NCBI GenBank assembly: GCA_947683625.1
Contig: CANTUR010000344.1
Span: 496,001-560,000 of the forward strand
Source of the DNA: Mallotus nudiflorus
Lineage: Eukaryota; Streptophyta; Magnoliopsida; Malpighiales; Euphorbiaceae
Direction of reading: 5' to 3'
DNA length: 64,000 bases
Below the pieces are notes generated by a model, which worked only from the letters and a program-made list of their open reading frames with translations, did no database searches and was not told where the DNA came from. The position numbers were made by a program, and so were the translations under genes. Below, in pieces: positions 10,995 through 22,933 of the stretch (its first letter is position 1; the number at the start of each line of letters is the position of its first letter).

Positions 10995-12136
10995 AAGGAA
11001 GCAATGCTAGTCATGGCCAAAGATCATAAAGGAATTATAAGAGCACATCAAGGGGGGAGGAAGATGAAGTGGTTAATATGGAAATATAGGGAATTTTGGC
11101 CAACTACGAAAAAAAATTACAGTAATTATGCCAAAGGGTGTGAAGCTTGCCAGAAGCATGGACCGATCCAGCATGTTCTGATAGAGGGATTACATTATAT
11201 CGTTAAACCTTAGCCATTCAGAGGATCAGCGATGGACATAATCAAGAAGGTTTACCCCCATCATCCAAGGGACATAGCTTCATACTTGTTGTGATGGATT
11301 ATTTTAGTAAATGGGTGGAGACCACTCCTTTTCATATCGTTAATCAGCAATCAATCATGCACTTCATCACCAAGAAAATCATACATCGATTTAAGATTCT
11401 AGAGTTTATAACCACGGACCAAGGCTTGATATTTACAAGGGAGGAGATTCAGGCTTTTATAAAGAACTATAAAATCAAGCTCCTACACTCATCCCCATAC
11501 TATGCCTAGGGAAACGGATAGGTCAAAGCCACCAATAAGTTAGTGAAAATGGTGATTCAGAAGTCCATTGTGGATAATCTGTTAATATGGCACGACACTT
11601 TGTCTAAGGTACTTTAGGCACTACGGACTAGTTAGACATCGATAGTAAGCACTTCCCCATTCAAGCTAGTATATGGCTATGAGGCCACGTTACCGATGGA
11701 GTTAAAGGTTGCCTCGTTAAGGAGATACGTACATTTAAAAATATCAGCCATGGATTACATCGAGGGCATGCTATAAGAGCTTGATCAATTGGATGAAAAA
11801 TAACTCTTGGCCTATGATCGAATTTCTATACAAAAGAGAAAATTTGAATGGGCATATAATAATTAAGTCAGGTTCAAATACTTCAAGAATGGAGTATTAG
11901 TCTAGAAACTTATGTTACTTATTGGATTTAAAGACTAATCCCTTAGGAAGTGGAGTCCAAATTGGGAAGGCCCCTTCATAATAGCCCAAGTACTAAAGGG
12001 TGACGCTTATCTCCTAGCTCGTAAGGACGGTTTCCCTCATGCCAGATTGATCAACGACAAGTATTTAAAAGCATATTTTCTATCTATGTGGGATGTTATA
12101 GATCGGTCAACATTCAATAAGGTCAATCTAGAGTAA
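10995..12136 (+). pseudogene. pol: Degenerate integrase with C-terminal extension
   Basis: The HHCC zinc region (HQGGRKMKWLIWKYREFWP then CEACQKHG) is followed by the DDE core: AMDIIKK, MDYFSKWVETTPF, TTDQG and a position reading GNG-stop-VKATNK. Relatives have QAEA(S/T)NK there, so the catalytic Glu is replaced by Lys and the preceding Gln by a stop. The C-terminal part WSPNWEGPFIIAQVLKGDAY with a final stop near 12136 is typical for the group. Open pieces are 11004-11213 and 11291-11509. Non-functional. Confidence 0.85.
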
Positions 12137-12689
12137 TATTTATACATTAATTAAGGTTGATCTTTATTGTTAGGCTAATCTTTATATTCTAGGCTGATTA
12201 ATTATTTTCAGGCTTGGCATTGTTATGTATTAACCTAGGATGATAAATATGTCTTAAGCCAATTTAATATGGACACTTACGTCAAATTTTTTCAGAAAGT
12301 ATGTTTTTAAGGCCAATTTACTATATCGAGCCCATTTATGATCAATAATAAACAAATCATTTTTGTTCACATTAATAAGGTTATCTGGGGAAGGTTCTAT
12401 AAGGTAGATAAATTATTAAGGCTGATCATACCTAATAACTTATGCAGCTTGTTTTTTTACGATGGTTGTTGGTTAACAAAAACACAAAGCATGTAAGCAA
12501 GGATATAAGTTTTAAATAAACCATCCCACAGGCCAATATATATAATATTCAAAAAATCAGCCATCAGGGCTGTACAAGCATTCAAAAATATTCATAATTA
12601 GTCACATCCTGACTATTTAAAAGTTTGTCAGAATTCGGTCAAAGCTTTCACTGAATTTTCCTTGTTGAGCAAGGCAGATGCTTTTTTCC
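12137..12689 (+). other. Non-coding spacer after pol of Tat element
   Basis: AT-rich sequence between the pol stop and the end of the antisense ORF. I see no open frame or RNA gene. Confidence 0.5.
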
Positions 12690-15600
12690 TTTAAAGCATT
12701 TCAATTTAAAGGCACAAGTTTTTCCTTTTTTATTGTAGCTCCTTCATTTTGGCACCTTGAGCTTGAGCATACTCCACTTTTTACTGTTGTACCCTTTTGC
12801 AATGCTCAAGAGCAGCGTGTCTATCAGTTAAAGTAGCTTCAAGATCGGCCATTTCCTTCTTTAAGGATGGTATAGTAGCGGAAACATTAAGAATGAATTG
12901 TTTCTCCTTCTTGATATTTTCAACAATGGCTTTGGCTTTATCATTATAGCGATCTTCTTTTCTTCCTTGGAATCCAGATCATCGATGAAGCAGTCGGCCT
13001 CTTGGTAGCCTATGATCAATGAAGGGAGATTCTCATACAGGTTGTTAAAAATGTGCTTCTGACTAATGGTGATTTTTAAAGATGGTCATGCATGTTTATA
13101 AAGATACTTCAATAGATCTATAACTTGACCATGATTTATCATCAATTAAGAAAATGTTAGGCTTTCAAGGAGTTCAACCAAGCACTTTAGCCTCTTTATT
13201 ACCTTAGCCGCTATTAAATCATCTGATTCCTCCTCAACATCGGTAAGGGGATCAATCTCTTCATGATCAAAGGGAATTGGGTAGGCCTCTCCATCAAAAT
13301 CGTCTTTGAGGTCAACCTCCAACTCATCAAAGAGGTCGATCAGAGATTTCTACAATTTTAGGCTGATTAAATTATTAAATTAAGAATACATATTATAATG
13401 GAAATAAGGCACTCATACCTTATCAAACTTCTGGGATAATGAAGGGGCATGGGTTGATAAAGCGGCTTTGAGAGGGCTGGTAGTTGGAGAAATTTCAAAG
13501 GATAGCTTTTATGTATCTCGAGCAAGAGCCACATCTTATTGATCGATGGTCAATTTTACCCGAGTAGGATTAGCTTTGGTAGGAGAGATGGTTAGATCCT
13601 CCACCTAAAAGGCCTTAGCGACATCAAAGGTCGACCTCAAAATGCTTCGACCACTTAGCTTGGCAGATCAATGAGATGTCTTGGCCTTTTCGGCCTTAGG
13701 CTGTTCATTAGGCATGACGATTGGCTTTTTGATGGCCTCTACAAAAGTCAGAGTAAAAAAGAAGCATATAAGAATTGTTATAAAGAGTTAAGTAATAGAC
13801 AAATACCTAATTGGACAAGGTAAGGGTATACATAAGAGGATGATTCCTGGATAGACCATAGAACTATTATGGGATCACCTACAAAACTACCAGTACAATT
13901 GACCTTACTCTATAGCATGAGTCTATAAATAGTAGGACCGATAATACAGAAAGGGGCTGTCAGAACCTCAAAAGACCGATCGATATAAGAGCTCGAGCAA
14001 ATGTCCAAATTGGTCACCATTAGGTAACTAGTACAAGTTTACAGATAGGAAGCATAACTACCAAGTTGGTGTTCCCATAAAAGTTTGGCCTTCACCTAGG
14101 CCACCCTCCTTTGCATCTTAGCCTTATCTCGATAGTTGTATTTGTAGTTGTAAAAATGTTCAAAGTCACGAATCTCTCGAATATGCTCACCTTTGGACTT
14201 GGTTCAACCCTGCAAAGAAGAAGAAGCTCTATCGTCAGTCAGTTCCCATTTTTGAATGTTCATCACTTCAGTAGATGATAAGAATAAACGTTTGAAATAA
14301 AATGCATCCCAAAATTTAATGAACATTTTTGTCTTAGATGGGTAGACGAGTAAGGGACATAGATGCAAGTTTTTTTTAATGTCTTATAAACCTCATTAAG
14401 CTTCTCGTAGAACTCTACTTCACCATAAGTAGGCCTAATGTAAAATGGAGAGTTACATGAAAAAAGGATCAAGCACGAAAGAGATTGAGTGAGACTGAAT
14501 TACCTAGCAAAAAAGTGGGGATTATAAACCTCAACGCCATACTTATTATTCTAAGGGTCTAGGTCCAACCTGAATGGCAAATCCCTAGCAATGAGGATAC
14601 TTTCCTAGGCCAATTCGAATTATAGAGGAAGATTATGGCTAAAATAATCTCCAATAGCCATTAAGGGCCAAAACTTGATGTGATGAACGGGCAGTACAAC
14701 ATATCCTATCGATCCTAAGTGTTATAGAAGAAATGATAGAATTCTCTAAATGTGGTGTATTTACTTCCAAAAGACGAGATCCAGGGGGTATAACAACTTA
14801 AGGATTTGAAGTCTAATTGCGGAGGCTAATTCATAAGGTCTTGAAATTAGGCCATGAACTAGATTTAAGTAATCCATATCATCATAGACCCTAATCTGAA
14901 ATTATCTTTATCTTTATCAAGCATTAAAAAGTGCATACCCCTATAAAGTTGGCTCAAGACTAAAGGACCAAATGCCAATTTTCATCCATCGACTAGAGCT
15001 ATGGCTAATGGGAGGAACTCCTTGGTAACTTTTATCGAGCTAGGACATCCTATAAATCAACATAACCAACACAGCAAGAAGGCAACATGTTTGGTCTTAT
15101 CGGGAATGGGAGTTGATTTCATGTTTTTAATAATGAAAGAGCCATAACTTGCATGCTCCTTTCTAAATACTATAACTGGACATATCAGCCTTAAGCATGT
15201 GACTTATTTCTTTACTAAAGGGTTGGAGACCAAATAGAGCAGTCAGATCTAACAAAGTTACCATCATCAAACCTCCTCTAAACATAAAGGCATTGCTAGA
15301 TTGAGATAAAAAAGTGACATGGCTGATAAAAGGTGTTTTTTTTATTGGTACTTCAATTCTAGAAAAGTGAAGGATGTCATAAATACTTATCTTTTTCCAT
15401 AAAGGAGAAAATGCGATTTCAATATAGGTATGCCAAACCAAAAACTCCTTTGAGGGATTCGTCCAAGACCTAATAGGAATATTCTTATTCTATAACAACA
15501 TGTCAATAGGCTAATTAAACCTAGGAGGATCATTTTTCCTGGAAATTGGAATAAATTCATCTACCCATTTATTATCTTTAACAAATGTAGGTCCTAAGGC

Positions 15601-15747
15601 GATGTTATTAGGGCAATCGGGGTATTTGAATAATACCTCTAATGTAGTAGTGGAGGCCTAGACGATGTTGTTAACCATCTCTAAGCAAGCAAGAGGATCG
15701 ACCTTATCGTCAGTCGGTAAGGAGGCTATTTTCTTTGATTTACCCAT
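12690..15747 (-). pseudogene. Antisense extra ORF with plant mobile domain and C-terminal coiled coil
   Basis: A broken ORF on the strand opposite to gag-pol. From an ATG at 15745-15747 it reads MGKSKKIASLPTDD, later FIPISRKNDPPRFN, IPIRSWTNPSKEFLVWHTYI, LWKKISIYDILHFSRIEVP, FMFRGGLMMVTLLDLTALFG and LQPFSKE. The spacing of the W, GIYD-like, LSR-like and TLLDL-AL-GL blocks matches the plant mobile domain found in some Ty3/gypsy and Mutator-like elements. The longest open piece is 15163-15441. Near the other end, 12730-12960 encodes a Glu/Lys/Ala-rich heptad-like stretch (EMADLEATLTDRHAALEHCK), consistent with a coiled coil. Many stops lie between. The function of such extra ORFs is not established. 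Whether this was ever spliced is unclear. Confidence 0.65.
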
Positions 15748-15866
15748 AGTAAGCAGAGGGTTCTTAACTACAGTAACATAATTCAGTTAGGAGAATGATT
15801 AACCAATTAGCATAATGAAAGGACGAGGCAGGATACATACCTAGGCAAAGGACCTCGAAGCTAAAG

Positions 15867-16357
15867 TGTCTAACGTAGAAAGGAAGGTTTTTACTTGATT
15901 TATTTCCTTGTTATAAATTAGGCAAGCTTTATGTTGATTTATTTTCTTAAACTTAGTTAGGAAAGTTTCATGTGATTTTGTTTTCATAAAAGCCAAAGTA
16001 ATGTATTGTAATAAGGGCTCTACACATTTTCAATTAAAAACTCAATATATATTGCTCTAAGCTATTTTCTCAAGACTCAGTGTCTTTTATCCAGATCTCA
16101 TTGATTAAAGCTTCTCGATGAAGCAAACCTCATGTTTAATCCAAATTAAATAGATTAGAAAGGACTTGAACTTGTTTTTTTTACCCCTATCGCCACCTTG
16201 AGTTGGTGATAAAATCCTTGTTCTTTAATTCAATCTTCTATGATATTGTAAAAGGCTTACACAAACCCATTTAAACAATCAAATGGTGCTTGGGCTGATT
16301 CTTAATATTTTTAAGGTTGAACATAACTGAATTAAAGTTCTTTAAAAATAGAATCAG
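15867..16357 (+). repeat. Probable 3' LTR of the Tat element (edges uncertain)
   Basis: Follows the 5' end of the antisense ORF, as expected for this lineage. It opens TGTCTAACGTAGAAAGGAAG, contains a poly(A)-signal-like AT-rich middle and TATATATTGCTC, and may close at GGTGCTACA near 16357. The partner LTR is outside the window, so the edges are a guess and no target duplication can be checked. Confidence 0.35.
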
Positions 16358-18944
16358 GTGCTACAATTTAAAGCTAATGATACTTTTGCTTCATATTTTT
16401 TTCAAATAATCTCTAATTTAATCACCTAGTTCAATTAACCTGGAAAAGAGGAGAAAAAGAAGATTTCACCAATGAGATCAACAGTAGCCTGAATAGCTTT
16501 CTCTTCATTTAAAGGGCATATCTTAACATTTGTAGCATGACTTTGTATACTCCTATGCATTTGAGTCATCAATCTATAATTTGCCTATTTATTCTAACAT
16601 AATCAAATTATTAAGATTGCCCAAAAATTAAAAAATTGAAAAAAAAATCTGAAGAAATTATGTGAGCCAATGTTGATAATGAACAATCAAAACTTTAGAT
16701 GGATAGCTGCTTGTTGCTTGAGTTGAGGAAAAAAAAACTCCCCTTGGAAACTTAGAATTCATTTTCCATGTCAACATCATCATCAATGTAAATATAATGG
16801 AATTGGTATTTAAAAAAATTATATATAATAACAGGTTAAGCTTGCTAAGAAAATCAATCCAAAAAAATCATTATCATTGTCAAAATAGCAAATCCATAAC
16901 ATTAGCATGAAAATATAAAATAAAATAAAATTAGCAATACATTATCATCAAATATTAAATTATCATCAAATATCATCAAAGATCCTCAACAGTCAATAAA
17001 AATCAAGAATGTTGAATGAATTCCAAAAACTTAGTTTCCAAGAACAATAGATTATCAATGGTAAAATATCACAACATACACAACACTATAAAATTTTATA
17101 AGGTAAAACTATGGACCAATGTAATCTAAATAAAAAGCTAATGTCAATAACTAATTCATTATAGAGAGTCACATTCCTCAAAGCATTTAAATATTCAATC
17201 ATTAAAAAAATACAAGAATTCATTCTCATTTTTTGAAATACTCACAGTTATGAAAATTCAATTCTTGTAATTTTTTATAGCATTTTTAAAGAAATTAAAA
17301 CATGCCAAAATTGACATGATTATTTATTTTTTTTAGGAATTCAAGTCTTACACACGATTAATAACTCACTCTATATCTCAAGAACCAAACACATAATTAG
17401 CATCTAAATATAGAAACAATGCAAATAACCGCCAAGAAAGATGTTATCAGATGAAGTATATACTCAAATTCAACTTTATATGTGTCAACATTAATATACA
17501 CTGGTCTATCCTCAATTTTCTTCTCTTTAGAGTTAAAACCTTAGAAAATGTTTTTGGGCTTAGGATAATGTTTAGCCTATTAAATTGTCAAGCCTTTAAT
17601 GTAGTGTAGCCTTCCAAATTTACACTGGTCCATCCCAATGTACTGTTTGCCTATTAATTATAATATCTTTATTTGGTAAACCAAACACATAAAATAGAGC
17701 TAATATTTCGATGAACAAATTCTCTTTTTTTTTTTGTAAATTAAACAAAATATAGGAAAAATCTACATTAATATAGATTTAAAATTATTGAAGAAATAGT
17801 TAGGTAGGCAAGTAGAAATGTACTTTCAACTGTCATTGCCATTTTTATTCTTCTTATAGAAAGGAAGGATCGTCGATGTGTTCACTTGACGAATAAAGGA
17901 TGCGTACTTACCACTCTTAATAACTCTTACCATTGTCAACACAAAAGTTCAACAAATCCATCAATACTACTCGAATAATGACCTTAAGACCCTAGCCCCT
18001 CAACCATTAGTTTACCCATTGCTATTTGCCTTACACACTTTACATAGACAAATCCTATATCAAAAATAACCAAATTTGCAAATCCATCATTACTAACCAT
18101 CTTTTTACATGATACCCACTTCATAAATTGACCATAATCATATATAATATCCATAGAAGAATTGAAGAAAACCCATAAAAAGCAAGCTTAAAAATATTAA
18201 AAGCCATAAAAATTCTCAAAAATATTATATTTTTACCTCTAATTAAATCTTTCTATGAAGAAACCTCTTCAATCTCATCATCACCATTATCAAACACACT
18301 TTCTCTATATTATCTATCTTCCTCGCTTCCAATTCCTCAACTATAGGTCTTTGTCGAAACCCCTTGCATGCCCAAAAGTAGTGGGTCCAATTTCTAAATC
18401 TGAAACCATAACCTAAAGCCCTAATTTTTTGTAATCATAATTATCATCATTCAAGTTAGTACTTAAGTTGGGACATTGTTAATTAGCTCTTGGCAGTGAC
18501 ATGCTAAAGTTTATCATCAAAAAAGTCTAATGAAGAAGACAAACAACTTAAAAGACGATGATAATGCTGTTGAGAAATGGTATAAAAAATTAGATCAGAA
18601 ATAAAAAGAACTAATGGAAGGAATGAATATAAGTAATTGAAGGAAGAGAGATAGGGGTGTGTTTAAAAAAAGCACAATTAAAGACACATATTGAGAAGAA
18701 GAAGGAACATTTTGAGAAAAGGGAAATTGACTCTTCATTTTCTATAGAATTATTGATCTGTTAAGTAGATGATTATGTTGAAAAAAAAAAGACTGAGAGC
18801 AGATAGTTCTGTATGCAAAAGAATGTTTGAAGCAAAGAGAGCCACATGTCATCACATGGTGGAATCCTTCTCTCTGCTTCAGCTTTAATATGATATATAT
18901 ATATATATACATACATACATAAAGACTTTGTTAATATTTCTACT
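16358..18944. other. AT-rich region without recognisable gene
   Basis: No frame of note on either strand. On the minus strand around 18230-18409 a short ATG frame (MVSDLEIGPTTFGHARGF) runs into a stop and is followed in another frame by an acidic run DNGDDEIEEVSS. This could be a decayed exon but resembles nothing I can name. A TA/TACA microsatellite lies at 18892-18922. Confidence 0.4.
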
Positions 18945-20807
18945 TCTAGTTATACATCTTGTAATTCTTCTATTCCTTATACTTTTAGTAATAGTCAAGT
19001 TCAAGATGAACAAATTAAAATTAGATTTTTTTTTAATTTCAAAGGGAATTATAATTTTTTAATTTTTTGGATTTTTAATTTTAATTATATTAAAATTAAT
19101 TATTAATTTAATTTTTTAATTTTTATTTACCCTTTAAAGTACTTTAATTTAATTTTTTAATATGAATATTATTATTTTTAATTTAAAAGTAAATTATTTA
19201 TTTTTATAAAATAAAAATATTATTTTAAAAAATTGAATCGGCCAAACCATTAACTAAAACTGGAATTGGCCCAAAATCAGGATTTAGCTCGGTTTCAAGT
19301 GGAACCATGAAACGCCAGTTCATGAACCGAAACCGGCGGTTCTTGAACCGTGGCCAGGCCTATATATAATTCATGGGGGTAGCAACCCCTCAACATTATA
19401 AACACATATATAGCATGTAACTAGGCATCATATGTTATGGATTTGAGTAGAAATCTCAAATCTTGATGTATAAGTTCATAGTTTTATGGTTATATTTTTG
19501 TATGGAAGTGTTTTCGTTTTGGTGCTTTGATCTATCTATAGGAGTAGTCAAATGGTAGATCAAGGTGTTATTAAGGTGAACATCTAAAGAAAATAGTCAG
19601 ATTATACCCTATTTTGACTCCTTCAGTACATCTGAGATACCAAATGCACACATGACAAATGAGGGTTTCTTCTTATCTTTACCAGAGAGAATTTCTATGT
19701 TATATGCTAGTTTGTTTTATTTTTTTTTACTATAGTTATTCTTTTTATGAAACAAAAAATATTTTAGTGTACTACTTGTACTCTCTTATTTATTTCCCAA
19801 TGATGAATGAAATTTTATCTATTTCATTCATCTTTTATTATAAAAAAAATTAGGCATCATAAATCAAGTGCAATAGCTTTTTTTTTTCACTTTTTTTATA
19901 AAAATGAAAACATTTCATGCATTAGTAGAGCTTTACACTAAAATTCCAATTACAATCAATAAAAAATATCATTTATAGAGAAAACATACAACCCACAATG
20001 ATAAAACCACTTGAAATTTAGGGAATAATATATTATAATTGTGGAGATTTTTTTTTTGTTTAACTAAAGGGGAAGGGAGAGGTGGGTCTCAAACTCGGGA
20101 CCCACCATGGTACCCCTTAATAGATGGCTAGGCATGCGGGGGCTAATTATGGAGATTTGAACAATAATCCTTAGAATGTTGACATAAATACTACATGTGA
20201 GTAAGGAGCCAAATAGGAACTTAATCAGAACTATAATTCTTTAGAATTCCATCAATCCATAAATTCTTTAGATATCCATTAACCCACAGCCACTATTGTC
20301 ACAATCAATCAATATATTGCTCCATTGAACAAATAAGACAAACCAAAATAACAATAAAAAATATATAAAAAAACTATATTTAGATCTAGCACCAAAATTT
20401 TTAGATTTGAAAACTAAGAGAAATAAACAACTAAAATATTATATTATTATTATTATAAGATAAAATTAAAAAAAGGGAGGGTGGTTTTTTGGCAAAAAAA
20501 AATCACCCTCATAACACCAGATGATGAAGACGAAGAGGAGCGTTGCATAAAGATAGGGAAAATAAGAGAGAGAAAGGGGATTTTTGTTTTCAATTTGACT
20601 CTTTAAATTGGTTTCACATAATATAAGGAGTTACATTGTGCATATGAATTACAGTTGAGCACTTTGTCGAATATGATCCACTTTGCCATAGTAACCCAAC
20701 AAGAAAATAGAGAGATTTTTTGCTTTGATTAATATAAGGTGAGATGATATAGATATTTATAGATTGTATGAAAAAGAATTCATTAATTTTTACTTAAAGT
20801 AAAAAGG

Positions 20808-21655
20808 TTTTTTTTTTTAGAAGAAAATAATATATCATTAACACAAATCAAAGTTCAAAACATCAGCAAGAAGGGAAGGGTAAACATCAAACCACTCCCC
20901 TTGATTAGGCATAGAAACTGCTGCTTTGGCCAAACAATAAGCCACAATATTCACTAATCTCTTAATGAACAATAACTAGCTATTCTGGAGTTTATCAAAC
21001 AAACATGTGCAGTCCTCTATAACAAGACCAACTGGAGAAGAAATAATGGATGTAGAAGTAAATGCATTAACAAGTAATTAGGAATATGTTTCCACCAACA
21101 CGTTCACTACTGCATTATCAACTAACCAACCAAGAGCAGTTTTTAAAGAAGCAGCCTTAGCCAAGAAGTGATCCATCAAACCTGGTTGATTTTTATGGAG
21201 AGCAACTTTAAATAAACCAAAAGAGTCCCGAATAATACACCCAATCCCAATCCTTTGTATCTCTAAAGACACACTAACATCCACATTGCATTTGAGATGT
21301 CCTGGCAAGGGACGTTGCCATTTGATAGGACCAGTAGACTGACCAGTAACACTAAAAGCATTTATGGAAACGTGAATTTTTTGCCATCGATCATCAAAAG
21401 ATTTGGCTTCTATAAGCAAATGTCCTCCATTTTTTGTCTTGTCATTCCACACCTTATCATTACGATTTCACCACAAGACCCATAATGTGGTAGCTGCCAC
21501 ATTTAACTCAAACTTTGATAACCTTTTAGTCAAAAATGTCCACCACTCCTAAAAGGAAGAAACTCGGCTAGAGAAATCCCCAACCTCAGATCTTACCCAA
21601 ACATTTCTAGCACAACTTACCATACTATGAAAAATAGACTCCCCAAATATGAAGA
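20808..21655 (-). mobile_element. 5'-truncated LINE insertion, only in copy A
   Basis: A minus-strand LINE tail. On the plus strand it begins with a run of T (the poly(A) tail) at 20808-20818, then a 3' UTR, the RNase H domain, and a fragment of the zinc-binding region ending near 21655. The matching place in copy B (about 45525-45545) lacks it, which shows it is an insertion after the duplication or a loss from B. I could not identify a clean target duplication. Confidence 0.75.
20880..21640 (-). pseudogene. LINE RNase H (RVT_3-type) domain with upstream zinc-binding remnant
   Basis: The open piece 21078-21452 includes WQRPLPGHLKCNVDVSVS, GIGCIIRDSFGLFKVA, PGLMDHFLAKAASLKTALGW and NVLVET, the conserved RNase H order of plant LINE proteins. 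The frame continues past a TAA as LLVNAFTSTSIISSPVG and FIKRLVNIVAYCLAKAA to a natural-looking end VYPSLLADVLNFDLC. Upstream (about 21455-21640) are EWWTFLTKRL-like and W-NRNDKVWN sequences from the zinc-binding reverse-transcriptase tail, with stops. Fragment of a LINE polyprotein, not functional. Confidence 0.8.
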
Positions 21656-22928
21656 TTGAATAGTTTAGTAGTATAACTTTTTTTTTTAAATAGTAATAGC
21701 TTAAAAGTTTGGTTATTACCTTTTTTTCATACTTAGATGTAGTTATGAATGTGTAAGGGTAATTTTAACAATTTTACATGATAAGATATAGAAAAAATAG
21801 GTAAATTGAAAAAAGTCTAAAGGGTGTCAGGTCTGACCATAAAATTTCCATGCCTTTTTTTTCTCTGGCAATTTATTGGCTTCAATGGAAAAAATTTTTA
21901 TCTAAAACAAAAGCAGAAGACATTTTCTCACAAAGTGAAGACTCTTTTTAATATCACTTCAACAAGAAAAGTGAAGGTAAGAATTTAGTAACCAAAATCA
22001 ATGTTCAATTTCTAGGCAGGAAGAATTTGTCAATTCTCCATTATATTCCAAAGGAGTTCTGAGTTATATAGCATGTGCACTTTGATTATGCTGCATTTGA
22101 AACTTCAATGATTTGTAATTCAATTCATTCCATAAAGGATTATGGGGATTTTTTTTTTAACATGGAAAATGGGATTTTCACTTTTTGTAATTTTGACTAT
22201 AGATCTCCATATTTGAATAATTTACAACTTTCAAACGCCCAATACTAAAGCAAGACGGGTCTTTAATGTAATTATATATATAGATATCCAGTAGGTTAAT
22301 ATTTTAATGTAAACATTTCCCTCAATTTAATGTAAATATCTTCCTTAATGGTTATCTCCTAGAAATTTGAGTTCGTTTAGTTTTAAAAAATAAAATCTGT
22401 TTTTCAAAATATTTTTTCAAAAAAGATTATAAAATAAAATTTATTATTTAGTTGTGATATTTTTTAATTTAGAAAATTAAAAAAAATAGTATTTGAAAAA
22501 TTTAAAAAATTTATTTTTTAATTTTCTAAATTATAATAGGAAATTACAAACTAATAAAAGAGACTTTTTAAATTAAGTAGCGTGTTTTCCAAAAGCTAAA
22601 GCCATTTCAAAGAAACATTATACAGTAGTCTTAATTTTTTAATGATTTAAAAAATTAAATTAATAAAATTTAATATTTAATTAAAATTATAAAAATTAAA
22701 ACTTAATAATATATGAATGAATTCTAAATAACTTAATATTATTGTCTTACCTTTTTAAATTATTAAAGGCTAACATCATTATAAAATTTCTCCATTTGAC
22801 ATCCAATCTCTTCCAATAATTACCACTAATATTACTTCCTTTTACCCACCCCTTATATAGGCCTATATTAGCTCAATATCGAACAAGCTTTCATCTGATT
22901 CCGTCTTTCTCAATTTAATATCTAATTC

Positions 22929-22933
22929 CTAAT
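22929..22933. repeat. Target-site duplication CTAAT (left) of the 19.5-kb element
   Basis: CTAAT here equals CTAAT at 42444-42448, directly flanking the two LTRs. The uninterrupted sequence of copy B (CCTAATATC near 47100) shows the pre-insertion state. Confidence 0.9.

Larger units (their letters stand above)
6390..16357 (+). mobile_element. Old Ty3/gypsy retrotransposon, Tat lineage, degenerate; 5' end displaced by the nested Tekay-like element
   Basis: Plus-strand remnants run in the order gag, protease, reverse transcriptase, RNase H, a second (archaeal-type) RNase H and integrase. Then comes a long 3' region with an antisense plant-mobile-domain ORF and a probable 3' LTR. The second RNase H and the antisense extra ORF are hallmarks of the Tat/Ogre group of plant gypsy elements. 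Every domain is broken by many stops and several frameshifts. The 5' LTR and start of gag must lie left of the Tekay-like element that inserted at 6389/6390. The right edge is approximate. Confidence 0.85.
18945..22928. repeat. Tandem duplication copy A, left part
   Basis: Aligns in order with 43742-47110 (copy B). Shared landmarks include GTAATTCTTCTATT at the start, TGGAACCATGAA near 19300/44080, GTGGGTCTCAAACTCG near 20080/44810, the AAGGAGTTACATTGTGCATA-like block near 20620/45340 and GTCAGGTCTGACCATAAAAT near 21825/45735. It is interrupted at its right end by the 19.5-kb Tat element. It has an extra LINE fragment and lacks two blocks present in B. Confidence 0.88.

Noticed and set aside
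19255..19365. GAACCGxxxGGTTC-rich block as a hAT-type MITE end
   Set aside because: It looks like one terminal repeat (also at 44030-44135 in copy B), but I could not find the other end or a flanking duplication.
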